A DNA stretch of 34,257 nucleotides from Gammaproteobacteria bacterium. Lineage in GTDB: Bacteria; Pseudomonadota; Gammaproteobacteria; PS1; Pseudothioglobaceae. The stretch spans positions 1 through 34,257 of the forward strand of contig JASLYC010000019.1 in the NCBI GenBank assembly GCA_030739975.1, read 5' to 3'. The notes below the pieces were generated by a model that was not told the origin of the DNA, made no database searches, and was given only the letters and a program-made list of their open reading frames with translations. The translations under genes were made by a program, and so were the position numbers. Every line of letters begins with the position of its first letter. The first letter of the stretch is position 1. Of this stretch, positions 27,064 through 34,257 are shown piece by piece.

Positions 27064-27282
27064 TCAGGTCTCCGCCTTCGCAGTCCTACCAAATGAAACA
27101 CGGTTCCACACTCTTTCATGTCCATAATACAAAAACATCTTTGTAAACACTTCTATACCTGCAATGGCACCTGCCCATGTCAATTTACCTGTAATATACC
27201 AAGATATTATAAAAGTATCCGTAGTTGCAATTACCCTCCAAGAGGTTGTCTTTAATGCTGTTCTGTATGATTTCTCAAACAT
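27064..27282 (-). CDS. DUF2061 small membrane protein in the sulfur assimilation operon
   Basis: This is a 72-residue protein with two hydrophobic helices (about 15-31 and 36-54) and the DUF2061 pattern: KTTSWRVIATTDTFIISWYITG, then AGIEVFTKMFLYYGHERVW. Conserved polar residues inside the membrane (Arg, Asp, Glu, Lys, His) suggest a helical hairpin with a functional or partner-binding face. No activity is known to me for this family. It sits 6 nt after DUF934 and 52 nt before cysH within the cys operon, so a role in sulfite/sulfate assimilation is a reasonable guess. Confidence 0.83.
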   Translation of the reverse strand: MFEKSYRTALKTTSWRVIATTDTFIISWYITGKLTWAGAIAGIEVFTKMFLYYGHERVWNRVSFGRTAKAET

Positions 27283-27288
27283 AATTAT

Positions 27289-27708
27289 TTACCCAAATTT
27301 GTGTTGTTCAATTAGTCCAGAGTTATTCTCTGCAGCCTGATAACATATACTGAAGTCTATCGCATAGTCTTCGTTGTATTGCTTGTACTCTGGCAATAAT
27401 TCATAAGAATCAATGCCTGACCTGAAGATAAATTGCAAATGATCAATATGAACGTTAAGGGCTCGTATTTCTCCTTGATAGCCTAACCTTTTCTTTAGTA
27501 ATTTAACTTGAGAATAACTTCTGCCGTCATCGAAGTTGTTAAAATCAAATGCAACCAATGGAGCCTGTTTAAGTGTTACAAACAGAGACTCGACGTCGTC
27601 AGTTGGGCGGACAAGAATGCCATTAGTTTCATTTGAATCTCCACTTTTTTCTATGAGCCATTGTTCGATATGTAGTAATTTATATGTCTTCTCTTTGCTA
27701 TTAAGCAT
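27289..27708 (-). CDS. DUF934 protein associated with sulfite reductase
   Basis: This is a 139-residue protein of the DUF934 family, nearly always encoded between cysI and cysH in proteobacteria and suspected of assisting sulfite reduction. Recognisable blocks are GILVRPTDDVESL, VAFDFNNFDDGRSYSQVKLLKKRLGYQGEIRA and DHLQFIFRSGID. No cofactor motif is visible. The start is the ATG at 27708, decided by a perfect AGGAGG 6 nt upstream; it overlaps the cysI stop by 8 nt (ATGCTTAA). An in-frame ATG ten codons earlier lies inside cysI and has no such site. Confidence 0.88.
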   Translation of the reverse strand: MLNSKEKTYKLLHIEQWLIEKSGDSNETNGILVRPTDDVESLFVTLKQAPLVAFDFNNFDDGRSYSQVKLLKKRLGYQGEIRALNVHIDHLQFIFRSGIDSYELLPEYKQYNEDYAIDFSICYQAAENNSGLIEQHKFG

Positions 27709-29338
27709 ACACAGCCTCCTTAAATAATTTGATTCCAATTCTATTAAATAATTGATTAAAGTTTTCGCCTTGTTGTTTATTATTTACGTAAACATTAACT
27801 ATCTTCTCTACTGCATCTACAACATCGACAGATGCAATAGCTCTACCCAATTTCTTACCTAACTTGGTGTCATTTTTTGTTCTGCCTCCTAAGGTAATTT
27901 GGTAGTAGTCTTCTTTTCCCTTATTCAGTCCTAATAAACCAATATCAGCTACGTGATGATGTGCACATGAATTTTCACAGCCTGATATGTGGAGATTCAG
28001 CTCTCCAATCTCGAACAATAGTCCGTTCTCTATAAACCTATTCTGAATTCTTTTAGATACTGGTATCGAGACAGCTTTTGCCAATGAACAATAGTCCGCC
28101 CCAGGGCAAGAAACAATATGGGCGAATGTTGAATTATGTGGACTAGACAAATCAAACATCTCTAACTGTTGCCATAACTCATACAGATCCTCGTTTCTTA
28201 CATATGGAAAAACTATGTCCTGATTTTTTGTTGTTCTGACCTCATTAAGGCTATATTTTGATGCCAGAGCTGACAAATGTCTTAATTGGTCAGAATCTAT
28301 ATTTCCTGGAGCAGAACCAATTTGAGTTAGAGAAACAGAAACTATAGAGTAGCCCTTAACCTTATTGTCAGATACATTGTTGCTTTTCCAGATAGTGTAA
28401 TTAAAGTCAACCCTTTGTTCTATATTTTTACTTGTGATTGGCTTTATTGGCGCTATAAAATCTTTTTTAATTTTGTCTAGTTTAGATATGTTTAACTTAA
28501 TCTCATCATCATCTCTTGACGATAACCAGTCTTTTTCAACTAAATCGTGAAATTTTTCTATGCCTAACCTTTTTACTAGGAACTTTATCCTTAACCTTTT
28601 GTCATTATCTCTCTTGCCGTAAAGGTTATATACCCGTAAAACTGATTCTATATAACTCAATATATCTATTTCTGGAACGAAAGACTTTATTTTTGGGGCA
28701 AGCATAGGCGCTGCCCCTAGGCCACCACCAGCATATACACTAAACCCTAGCTCGTGCTTATCGTTAAGAACCAATTGAAGCCCTAAATCATTGAACTGTA
28801 TGCCAATCTCGTCATTCTCTGAGCCATTTATTGCAATTTTGAATTTCCCTGGGAGCCAAGAAAACTCAGGGTGTAGAGTGAACCATTGCCTGATTAATTC
28901 GCAATATGGTCTTGCATCAGCCACCTCATCCTTTCTTATGCCAGATAGAGGATCAGCAGAGATATTTCTAACTGTCTTGCCGCTACTCTGTATTGCGTGC
29001 ATATTGACCTTTGCAAGGTCTGCTATTATTGAATTTATCTGTGATAAATCTATCCAATTAAACTGTATATTTTGTCTGGTTGTGAAATGACCATATCCCC
29101 TATCATATTTATCAGCTATAAGACCCAATTGATTTAATTGCTTAGAATTTAATGAGCCATACGGTATAAGCACTCGCAACATATATGCATGTAACTCCTG
29201 ATATAGTCCGTTCCTTAATCTGATGCTTCTAAATTGATCATCGCTTAGCTCATTATCAAAATATCTTGTTACTTGTTTTTTGAATTGATTATGCCTCTGA
29301 TCTATAAATTTAGTGTCATTGTCATGGTATTTATACAT
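27701..29338 (-). CDS. cysI: Sulfite reductase hemoprotein (siroheme/4Fe-4S), nitrite/sulfite reductase family
   Basis: This is a 545-residue siroheme enzyme expected to reduce sulfite to sulfide with six electrons. Two half-domains each begin with the ferredoxin-like segment; YGHFTTRQNIQF marks the first. Cluster and siroheme ligands are C411-x5-C417 (CPGADYC) and C454-x3-C458 (GCENSC). Nitrite reduction cannot be excluded from sequence alone, but DUF934, cysH and the absence of nitrate genes favour sulfite. No CysJ flavoprotein is seen, so ferredoxin is a likely donor. The start has no ribosome-binding site and a weak -10 (TATAAA about 16 nt upstream), consistent with an activator-dependent promoter in the Lrp-box region. 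Confidence 0.9.
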   Translation of the reverse strand: MYKYHDNDTKFIDQRHNQFKKQVTRYFDNELSDDQFRSIRLRNGLYQELHAYMLRVLIPYGSLNSKQLNQLGLIADKYDRGYGHFTTRQNIQFNWIDLSQINSIIADLAKVNMHAIQSSGKTVRNISADPLSGIRKDEVADARPYCELIRQWFTLHPEFSWLPGKFKIAINGSENDEIGIQFNDLGLQLVLNDKHELGFSVYAGGGLGAAPMLAPKIKSFVPEIDILSYIESVLRVYNLYGKRDNDKRLRIKFLVKRLGIEKFHDLVEKDWLSSRDDDEIKLNISKLDKIKKDFIAPIKPITSKNIEQRVDFNYTIWKSNNVSDNKVKGYSIVSVSLTQIGSAPGNIDSDQLRHLSALASKYSLNEVRTTKNQDIVFPYVRNEDLYELWQQLEMFDLSSPHNSTFAHIVSCPGADYCSLAKAVSIPVSKRIQNRFIENGLLFEIGELNLHISGCENSCAHHHVADIGLLGLNKGKEDYYQITLGGRTKNDTKLGKKLGRAIASVDVVDAVEKIVNVYVNNKQQGENFNQLFNRIGIKLFKEAVYA

Positions 29339-29440
29339 GGTTTTGTTTGGCTTTATAATTTATCAAAGGGGAATATATATAAAATATTCTAATAAAATTG
29401 ATTTTTGTAATAAAAAAATAATGAAATTATTTAATATAGC

Positions 29441-29471
29441 TAAATAAATAGTATATTATTCTATTTATTTA
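29441..29471. promoter_or_regulatory. Inverted repeat containing a perfect Lrp-type box
   Basis: Arms TAAATAAATAG (29441-29451) and CTATTTATTTA (29461-29471) are perfect 11-bp inverted repeats around 9 nt. The central TAGTATATTATTCTA (29449-29463) matches all 15 positions of the E. coli Lrp consensus YAGHAWATTWTDCTR. It lies between cysI and the divergent Lrp/AsnC gene. Confidence 0.7.
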
Positions 29472-29479
29472 ATTATTAA

Positions 29480-29494
29480 CAGAATATTATTATG
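29480..29494. promoter_or_regulatory. Second Lrp-type box, over the regulator's start codon
   Basis: CAGAATATTATTATG matches 14 of 15 positions of YAGHAWATTWTDCTR. Its centre is 31 bp from that of the first box, close to three DNA turns, as expected for wrapping by an Lrp-type oligomer. It overlaps the ATG at 29492, suggesting autorepression. Confidence 0.55.
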
Positions 29495-29959
29495 GACAAA
29501 TTAGACAGAATCATACTGGACCTGCTGCAAAAAAATTCAGACTTAACCATTCAAGAAATTTCTAAATCTGTGTATCTCTCAACTACTCCTTGCTGGCAAA
29601 GAATTAAAAGACTAAAGGAGCGTGGTTTTATTCAAAAAACTGTAGCTATTCTCGACCCTAAAATGGCTGAATTAAATACTACAGTATTTGTGTTTGTCAC
29701 TATTGAGAATCATGATAAAGATAAACTAGAATTATTCTCAAGAGTGGTATCAATGATGCCAGAAATAGTGGAATGCCATAGGCTAAGTGGCTCTATTGAC
29801 TACCTCTTAAAAGTAATAATTAAAGATATTGAGGGCTATGACTTGTTTTACAAGGGATTAATAACAAAGGTCTCGTTTCTAAATGTTACATCTAACTTTG
29901 TAATAGAGAGAATGAAGCAGACAACTGAAATTCCAATAAATGTTGATTTAGATAAATAG
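29492..29959 (+). CDS. Lrp/AsnC-family transcriptional regulator
   Basis: This is a 155-residue regulator. Residues 1-60 form the AsnC-type helix-turn-helix (KLDRIILDLLQKNSDLTIQEIS, TTPCWQRIKRLKERGFI). Residues 65-145 form the RAM effector domain (TVFVFVTIENH, VECHRLSGSIDYLLKVIIKDIEGYD). Lrp/AsnC proteins form dimers to octamers, wrap DNA and sense amino acids. The divergent position next to cysI and two Lrp-type boxes in the shared 153-nt region suggest control of sulfur assimilation, perhaps in response to cysteine or methionine; the effector is inference. It ends 7 nt from the convergent TSUP gene. Confidence 0.92.
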   Translation: MDKLDRIILDLLQKNSDLTIQEISKSVYLSTTPCWQRIKRLKERGFIQKTVAILDPKMAELNTTVFVFVTIENHDKDKLELFSRVVSMMPEIVECHRLSGSIDYLLKVIIKDIEGYDLFYKGLITKVSFLNVTSNFVIERMKQTTEIPINVDLDK

Positions 29960-29966
29960 ATATTTC

Positions 29967-30701
29967 TTAAGCGAGCACCTTAAACATACCAAAAGAGCTT
30001 ATACATAGTAAAGCTCCGCCTACCCATTTTTTAAATAACTGGTCATTATTGATAATCTTTTGATGGGTAAAAATACCTAATACATGCCCTATAGCTGCAA
30101 CAGGTATTAAGTACAATGAGAATTGCCAATCTATACTAACCCCAACAACAACAAATGCAGTCATCTTAATTCCAACTAAAATAATCCACAGAACGAACAT
30201 CGTATTTCTTAGCATTGATTTATCTACAAAACGCATATAGACTGCAACTATCAAAGGTGCTCCTGTCAATGATGTTCCTGAAATATACCCTCCAATAACA
30301 AGAAATACCTTATCAAGCCAGGATTTGTTTGAACTTATTTTTTTATCTAAAATCCAATTAATTGCATAAAAAATTGTTACGCAATAAATAAAAATAACTA
30401 TAACTTTTGTTGGCAAGTTAAGAAGCCCAATAACTCCAATAAGTGTTGGTGGAATAATCCAAACTAGTGTCCTTTTTAGGTATCCCCAGTCAACACTATC
30501 AAGGGAACTAAAAAGAGTAAGCGAGGTAAAGAAAAACAGATGCATACCAATAATGGGCAGCCAATATACTGGTGAGCCGCCTATCAACAACAATAATGGT
30601 AACCCCAGAGCTGCCCCGCCAAAACCCAAGCCAGTCCTAACAAAACCGGTCCATACAAAGATTAGTCCAATTAAAATTAGGCTTGAATTATCAAAACTCA
30701 T
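29967..30701 (-). CDS. TSUP (TauE/SafE) family membrane transporter
   Basis: This is a 244-residue inner-membrane protein with about seven to eight hydrophobic helices and the paired family motifs: GFVRTGLGFGGAALGLPLLLL near the N-terminus and GYISGTSLTGAPLIVAVYM in the middle. TSUP proteins export sulfite, sulfoacetate or other anions. In this sulfur-rich setting, export of sulfite is a plausible guess, not shown. It starts 12 nt after glmM on the same strand, so it is likely carried on the ftsH-folP-glmM transcript. There is no ribosome-binding site before the ATG. Confidence 0.85.
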   Translation of the reverse strand: MSFDNSSLILIGLIFVWTGFVRTGLGFGGAALGLPLLLLIGGSPVYWLPIIGMHLFFFTSLTLFSSLDSVDWGYLKRTLVWIIPPTLIGVIGLLNLPTKVIVIFIYCVTIFYAINWILDKKISSNKSWLDKVFLVIGGYISGTSLTGAPLIVAVYMRFVDKSMLRNTMFVLWIILVGIKMTAFVVVGVSIDWQFSLYLIPVAAIGHVLGIFTHQKIINNDQLFKKWVGGALLCISSFGMFKVLA

Positions 30702-30713
30702 TGTTTTTAGATG

Positions 30714-32039
30714 TTAACTGATAATTTTTGCTAATTTTGTAGCGCTCATTTGCACTAAAGATAAGTCCTTGCCCTCGACCATAACCCTAACAACTGGCTC
30801 TGTTCCAGATGCTCTAATGAGCACTCTGCCGTCATCTCCGAGCTCTTTTTCAACTTCTTGCTGAAGATTAATTAAATCTTTATTGGTTGACAAATCGAGT
30901 CCTTTTTTGGTTTGTATATTAATCAAGACTTGTGGAAATTTTTCCATTTCAGATTTTAATTGTGAAAGGGTTTTGTTGCTTTTTGCAATAACCTCAAGCA
31001 CCTGTAAGGCAGAAATGATACCGTCACCAGAGGTAGTTTTTTCTAGGCATATAATGTGACCTGACCCTTCCCCACCAAGCGAAGATTCATTCTTTTGCAT
31101 CTCATCCATAACAAAACGGTCGCCAATAGCTGCCTCTATAAAGTTAATATCTAAAGAACTTAGGGCCTGTCTCATTCCCAGATTAGACATCTTAGTGCCA
31201 ACTACTGTATTATTTTTTAGTCTATTTTGCTCTTTCCAGGCCTTGGCAATAATAAACACAATCTCATCACCGTCAACTAAAACTCCATCACTATCAACCA
31301 TTACTAAACGGTCACCGTCGCCGTCAAAAGCAATCCCTAAGTCAGCTCCCAACTCTACTACTTTGTGTTGAAGATTTGTAGTTTCGGTGGCTCCACAATC
31401 AAGATTAATGTTAAAACCGTCTGGAGAGTTATTAATTATGGTTATATTTGCACCAAATTCTGAAAATATGTCTTCTGCAATATGATAAGTTGCCCCGTTA
31501 GCGCAATCTATAACTATGCTGATTCCGCTAAGATTTACTGAATCATCGATAGTAGATTTACAAAATTCTATATACCTGCCCAATGACTGCTCCCTTCTGC
31601 GTGCTTTACCGATAAATGAACTACCCACACTCACCATAGGTTCGGCAAATTTTTTCTCAATCTTGTGCTGATATTTGTCGCACATTTTAAAGCCTTTCGA
31701 GGAGAAAAACTTTACCCCATTATCTTCGAAATGATTATGTGATGCGCTTATAACAACCCCTGCACTAGCGTTATAGGCTTTTGTTAGATGTGCAACAGCA
31801 GGTGTTGGCATAGGCCCTAACAAGCTAACATCTACTCCTGCTGATAAAAAGCCAGCCTCAAGTGCAGACTCGAACATATAGCCAGAAACCCTAGTATCTT
31901 TGCCGATAACAACGCTTGCCTTGCCGTCCTCTGCAAGTACAGATCCTACAGCCCAACCCAGCTTTAAAAAGAAATCTGCAGTTATTGGGTTAACGCCTAC
32001 CTCACCACGGATACCGTCAGTACCAAAATATTGAGTCAA
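30714..32039 (-). CDS. glmM: Phosphoglucosamine mutase
   Basis: GlmM converts glucosamine 6-phosphate to glucosamine 1-phosphate for UDP-GlcNAc, feeding peptidoglycan and lipid A. The 441-residue protein has [10 protein letters not shown] at the start, the phosphoserine loop ISASHN (Ser100), the metal-binding DGDGDR, GEGSGH for sugar binding, and [12 protein letters not shown] for phosphate binding. The start codon is TTG at 32039, preceded by AAAGGAG at 6 nt inside the last codons of folP. The gap to folP is 2 nt. The order ftsH-folP-glmM is as in E. coli. Confidence 0.96.
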   Translation of the reverse strand: MTQYFGTDGIRGEVGVNPITADFFLKLGWAVGSVLAEDGKASVVIGKDTRVSGYMFESALEAGFLSAGVDVSLLGPMPTPAVAHLTKAYNASAGVVISASHNHFEDNGVKFFSSKGFKMCDKYQHKIEKKFAEPMVSVGSSFIGKARRREQSLGRYIEFCKSTIDDSVNLSGISIVIDCANGATYHIAEDIFSEFGANITIINNSPDGFNINLDCGATETTNLQHKVVELGADLGIAFDGDGDRLVMVDSDGVLVDGDEIVFIIAKAWKEQNRLKNNTVVGTKMSNLGMRQALSSLDINFIEAAIGDRFVMDEMQKNESSLGGEGSGHIICLEKTTSGDGIISALQVLEVIAKSNKTLSQLKSEMEKFPQVLINIQTKKGLDLSTNKDLINLQQEVEKELGDDGRVLIRASGTEPVVRVMVEGKDLSLVQMSATKLAKIIS

Positions 32040-32041
32040 AA

Positions 32042-32851
32042 CTACTCCTTTAAATCGTTAACACTTTCTAAAATATTAAGTGCATCTCTTGTTTCCATAA
32101 CATCATGTACACGAACAATGCTTGCACCATTTTGTACTGCCATAATAGCTGCAACAACACTTCCAATAATTCTATCGTTTACTGCTCTATCATTAAGTAA
32201 AGAGCCAATCATAGATTTACGAGATATGCCAACCATTAATGGTAATTTTAAACTGTTAAACTCTTCAAGTCTTTTAAGTATCTCTAAATTATGATTTAAT
32301 GTTTTGCCAAAACCAAAACCTGGGTCAATGATTATGTTCTCATTATTAATGCCAGATTTCAAACATTCATCTATCTTCTGGCTAAAAAAATCTTTTATCT
32401 CATCAACCACATCAACATAAGTAGGGCTATCTTGCATTGTTCTTGGCATGCCCTTCATATGCATCAAGCAGACCTTGACCCCCAAAGAGGATGCCATTGA
32501 AATTGCTCCATCGGCACTCAAAGCAGATACATCATTAATAATACTTGCTCCAGCAACTACCGCTTTTTCCATTACTTCAGGCTTTGAGGTATCTATAGAT
32601 ATTGGAATATTGATTTGGTTTTTAATTTCTTTGATTATAGGTATTACTCTACCCAATTCCTCTTCGGTTGTTGCTGGATTTGAGCCTGGTCTTGTTGATT
32701 CTCCACCAATATCAATTATATCGGCCCCCTGATCAACCATTATTTTTGCCCTTTCTATGGCATTTTCAATGCCTAGATATTGACCGCCATCAGAAAAAGA
32801 ATCGGGCGTGATATTTAGCACGCCCATAATAACTGTTTTAGATTTGTGCAT
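32042..32851 (-). CDS. folP: Dihydropteroate synthase
   Basis: FolP joins p-aminobenzoate to dihydropterin pyrophosphate in folate synthesis and is the sulfonamide target. The 269-residue protein contains [15 protein letters not shown] (residues 9-23), [14 protein letters not shown], the pterin-site segment [16 protein letters not shown], and the C-terminal VRVHDV. The length is typical. It lies 14 nt downstream of ftsH and 2 nt upstream of glmM. Confidence 0.97.
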   Translation of the reverse strand: MHKSKTVIMGVLNITPDSFSDGGQYLGIENAIERAKIMVDQGADIIDIGGESTRPGSNPATTEEELGRVIPIIKEIKNQINIPISIDTSKPEVMEKAVVAGASIINDVSALSADGAISMASSLGVKVCLMHMKGMPRTMQDSPTYVDVVDEIKDFFSQKIDECLKSGINNENIIIDPGFGFGKTLNHNLEILKRLEEFNSLKLPLMVGISRKSMIGSLLNDRAVNDRIIGSVVAAIMAVQNGASIVRVHDVMETRDALNILESVNDLKE

Positions 32852-32865
32852 TACTGCAATTTTAT

Positions 32866-34257
32866 TTAAGCGATCTGTTCTGTGCCGCCGCCTAATGGAT
32901 TTTGTTTAGGTTTATTGTCTGGTTTATCTGAACCATCTGCGCCTGAACCTAGTTCAGTAGAAACAACATCAGAATCAGTTATAACGGCTGCTTCACGCAT
33001 ATCCTTCCGATTCATTAGGTCATCAATTTGTTCTTTATCGATAGTCTCAAACTCAATTAATGCTTTTGCCATTGAATGCAAAATATCAATGTTTTCTTCT
33101 AATAATTTAGTCGCTATTTTATAGTTTCCATCTATGACTTTGCGAATCTCTTTGTCAATACTATTAAATGTATCGTCAGATATATGTTTATGCTTAGTAA
33201 CTTGCCTTCCAAGAAAAACTTCGCCCTCATCCTCGCCATAGGCCATAGGCCCCATAACCTCAGACATACCCCAAAGTTTAACCATCTTGTGGACTATTTC
33301 GGTTGCGCGCTCGATATCATTACTGGCTCCTGTAGTTACAGCATCTGCGCCATAAATTAATTCCTCTGCTATACGGCCACCAAATAAGGATGCGACTTGA
33401 GAATTTAATTTACGCTTAGAAATACTGTATGCATCTTTTTCAGGCAGAAACATAGTTACGCCCAATGCTCTACCTCTAGGAATAATGCTTACCTTGTAGA
33501 CTGGGTCGTGCTCAGGCATAAGTCTACCTACAATAGCGTGACCCGCTTCATGATAAGCTGTCATCTCTTTTTCAGATTCGTCCATAGCTAAGGTTTTACG
33601 CTCAGAACCCATCATAATCTTGTCTTTAGCTTTTTCAAACTCCTGCATGCCAACTAAATTTTTTCCTTTTGAAGCTGCTAGTAGTGCTGCCTCATTACAC
33701 AGGTTAGCTAAATCTGCACCAGAAAATCCAGGTGTACCTTTTGCTATATTGGCTGACTTGACGTTCTTCGCTATAGGCAGCTTTCGCATATGCACCTGTA
33801 AAATTGCGTCCCTACCGTTAATGTCAGGAAGTCCAACCATGACCTGTCTATCAAAACGTCCAGGTCTTAGTAGTGCAGGATCAAGAACATCAGGCCTGTT
33901 GGTTGCGGCAATAACTATAATCCCTTCGTTCCCCTCGAAACCGTCCATCTCGACCAACATCTGGTTCAATGTCTGCTCGCGCTCATCGTGACCGCCACCC
34001 ATACCAGCGCCACGCTGCCTACCAACAGCATCAATTTCATCAATAAAAATTATGCATGGTGCATTTTTTTTAGCTTGCTCGAACATGTCACGAACTCTTG
34101 ACGCTCCAACACCAACAAACATTTCTACAAAGTCTGATCCTGAGATAAAGAAAAATGGCACATCGGCTTCTCCAGCAATCGCCTTGGCTAGAAGAGTTTT
34201 ACCTGTACCCGGAGGTCCAACCATTAGCACTCCTTTAGGTATTTTTCCGCCAACCTT
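32866..34257 (-). CDS. ftsH: ATP-dependent zinc metalloprotease FtsH (partial, C-terminal 463 residues)
   Basis: FtsH is the membrane-anchored AAA+ protease that degrades LpxC, sigma-32 and misassembled membrane proteins. The N-terminal membrane part lies beyond the right edge. The visible part starts before Walker A (GPPGTGKT). It contains Walker B ([11 protein letters not shown]), the arginine-finger region [20 protein letters not shown], the zinc site HEAGH, and [14 protein letters not shown]-like protease-domain blocks. It ends in a flexible Gly/Lys/Pro-rich tail ([16 protein letters not shown]). It heads the ftsH-folP-glmM-TSUP unit. Confidence 0.97.
   Translation of the reverse strand, partial: KVGGKIPKGVLMVGPPGTGKTLLAKAIAGEADVPFFFISGSDFVEMFVGVGASRVRDMFEQAKKNAPCIIFIDEIDAVGRQRGAGMGGGHDEREQTLNQMLVEMDGFEGNEGIIVIAATNRPDVLDPALLRPGRFDRQVMVGLPDINGRDAILQVHMRKLPIAKNVKSANIAKGTPGFSGADLANLCNEAALLAASKGKNLVGMQEFEKAKDKIMMGSERKTLAMDESEKEMTAYHEAGHAIVGRLMPEHDPVYKVSIIPRGRALGVTMFLPEKDAYSISKRKLNSQVASLFGGRIAEELIYGADAVTTGASNDIERATEIVHKMVKLWGMSEVMGPMAYGEDEGEVFLGRQVTKHKHISDDTFNSIDKEIRKVIDGNYKIATKLLEENIDILHSMAKALIEFETIDKEQIDDLMNRKDMREAAVITDSDVVSTELGSGADGSDKPDNKPKQNPLGGGTEQIA

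Overview
This window is a compact, AT-rich piece of a gammaproteobacterial chromosome. By eye roughly two-thirds of the bases are A or T; I did not compute it. The gene content points to a marine sulfur-oxidising lineage like the SUP05 / Candidatus Thioglobus group. The main clues are soxB, a YeeE/YedE-type sulfur transporter, a TSUP (TauE/SafE) exporter, an assimilatory CysI-DUF934-CysH operon and an Rnf complex. Gammaproteobacterial order is also seen in rpsL-rpsG-fusA-tuf, ftsH-folP-glmM and pgsA-tRNA-Gly-tRNA-Cys. The species-level placement is inference. I see no IS element, prophage, integrase, CRISPR array or rRNA, and no gene-free stretch longer than 300 bases.

Layout. 1-3358 (minus): str operon (rpsL, rpsG, fusA, start of tuf) behind a perfect-consensus promoter, followed by a low-molecular-weight tyrosine phosphatase gene (3376-3849). 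3945-6123 (plus): a YeeE/YedE sulfur transporter overlapping kdsD. 6120-9190 (minus): a HupE/UreJ-type membrane protein and soxB, separated by a terminator. 9326-13076 (plus): murE-murF, tRNA-Arg, pgsA, tRNA-Gly, tRNA-Cys. 13109-17850 (minus): azlCD, then ycgN-DUF2914-argG, then epmA and its target efp. 17939-19968 (plus): sucCD. 19969-25553 (minus): rnfABCDG with queA and a HIT-family gene attached; rnfE is not present. 25779-29338 (minus): a miniature IclR-type regulator and the sulfite/APS reduction operon cysI-DUF934-DUF2061-cysH. 29492-29959 (plus): an Lrp/AsnC regulator divergent from cysI. 29967-34257 (minus): ftsH (partial)-folP-glmM-TSUP exporter.

How the genes fit together. Thiosulfate or other sulfur compounds could be handled by SoxB in the periplasm and by YeeE and TSUP at the inner membrane. 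The cys operon makes sulfide for cysteine synthesis from APS and sulfite. No flavoprotein subunit (CysJ) is seen, so electrons may come from ferredoxin. The Rnf complex on the same strand just downstream could supply reduced ferredoxin; this is inference.

The most interesting signals are regulatory. The cysI/lrp divergent region carries a 15-of-15 match and a 14-of-15 match to the E. coli Lrp consensus, 31 bp apart. The 89-residue IclR-type protein sits behind a good promoter whose -10 box overlaps one of two tandem 15-bp palindromes of IclR-operator format. Six gene pairs overlap by exactly 8 nt in the form ATGNN-stop. At least two genes (murE and the hupE-like gene) look leaderless, with TATAAT ending exactly 6 nt before the ATG.
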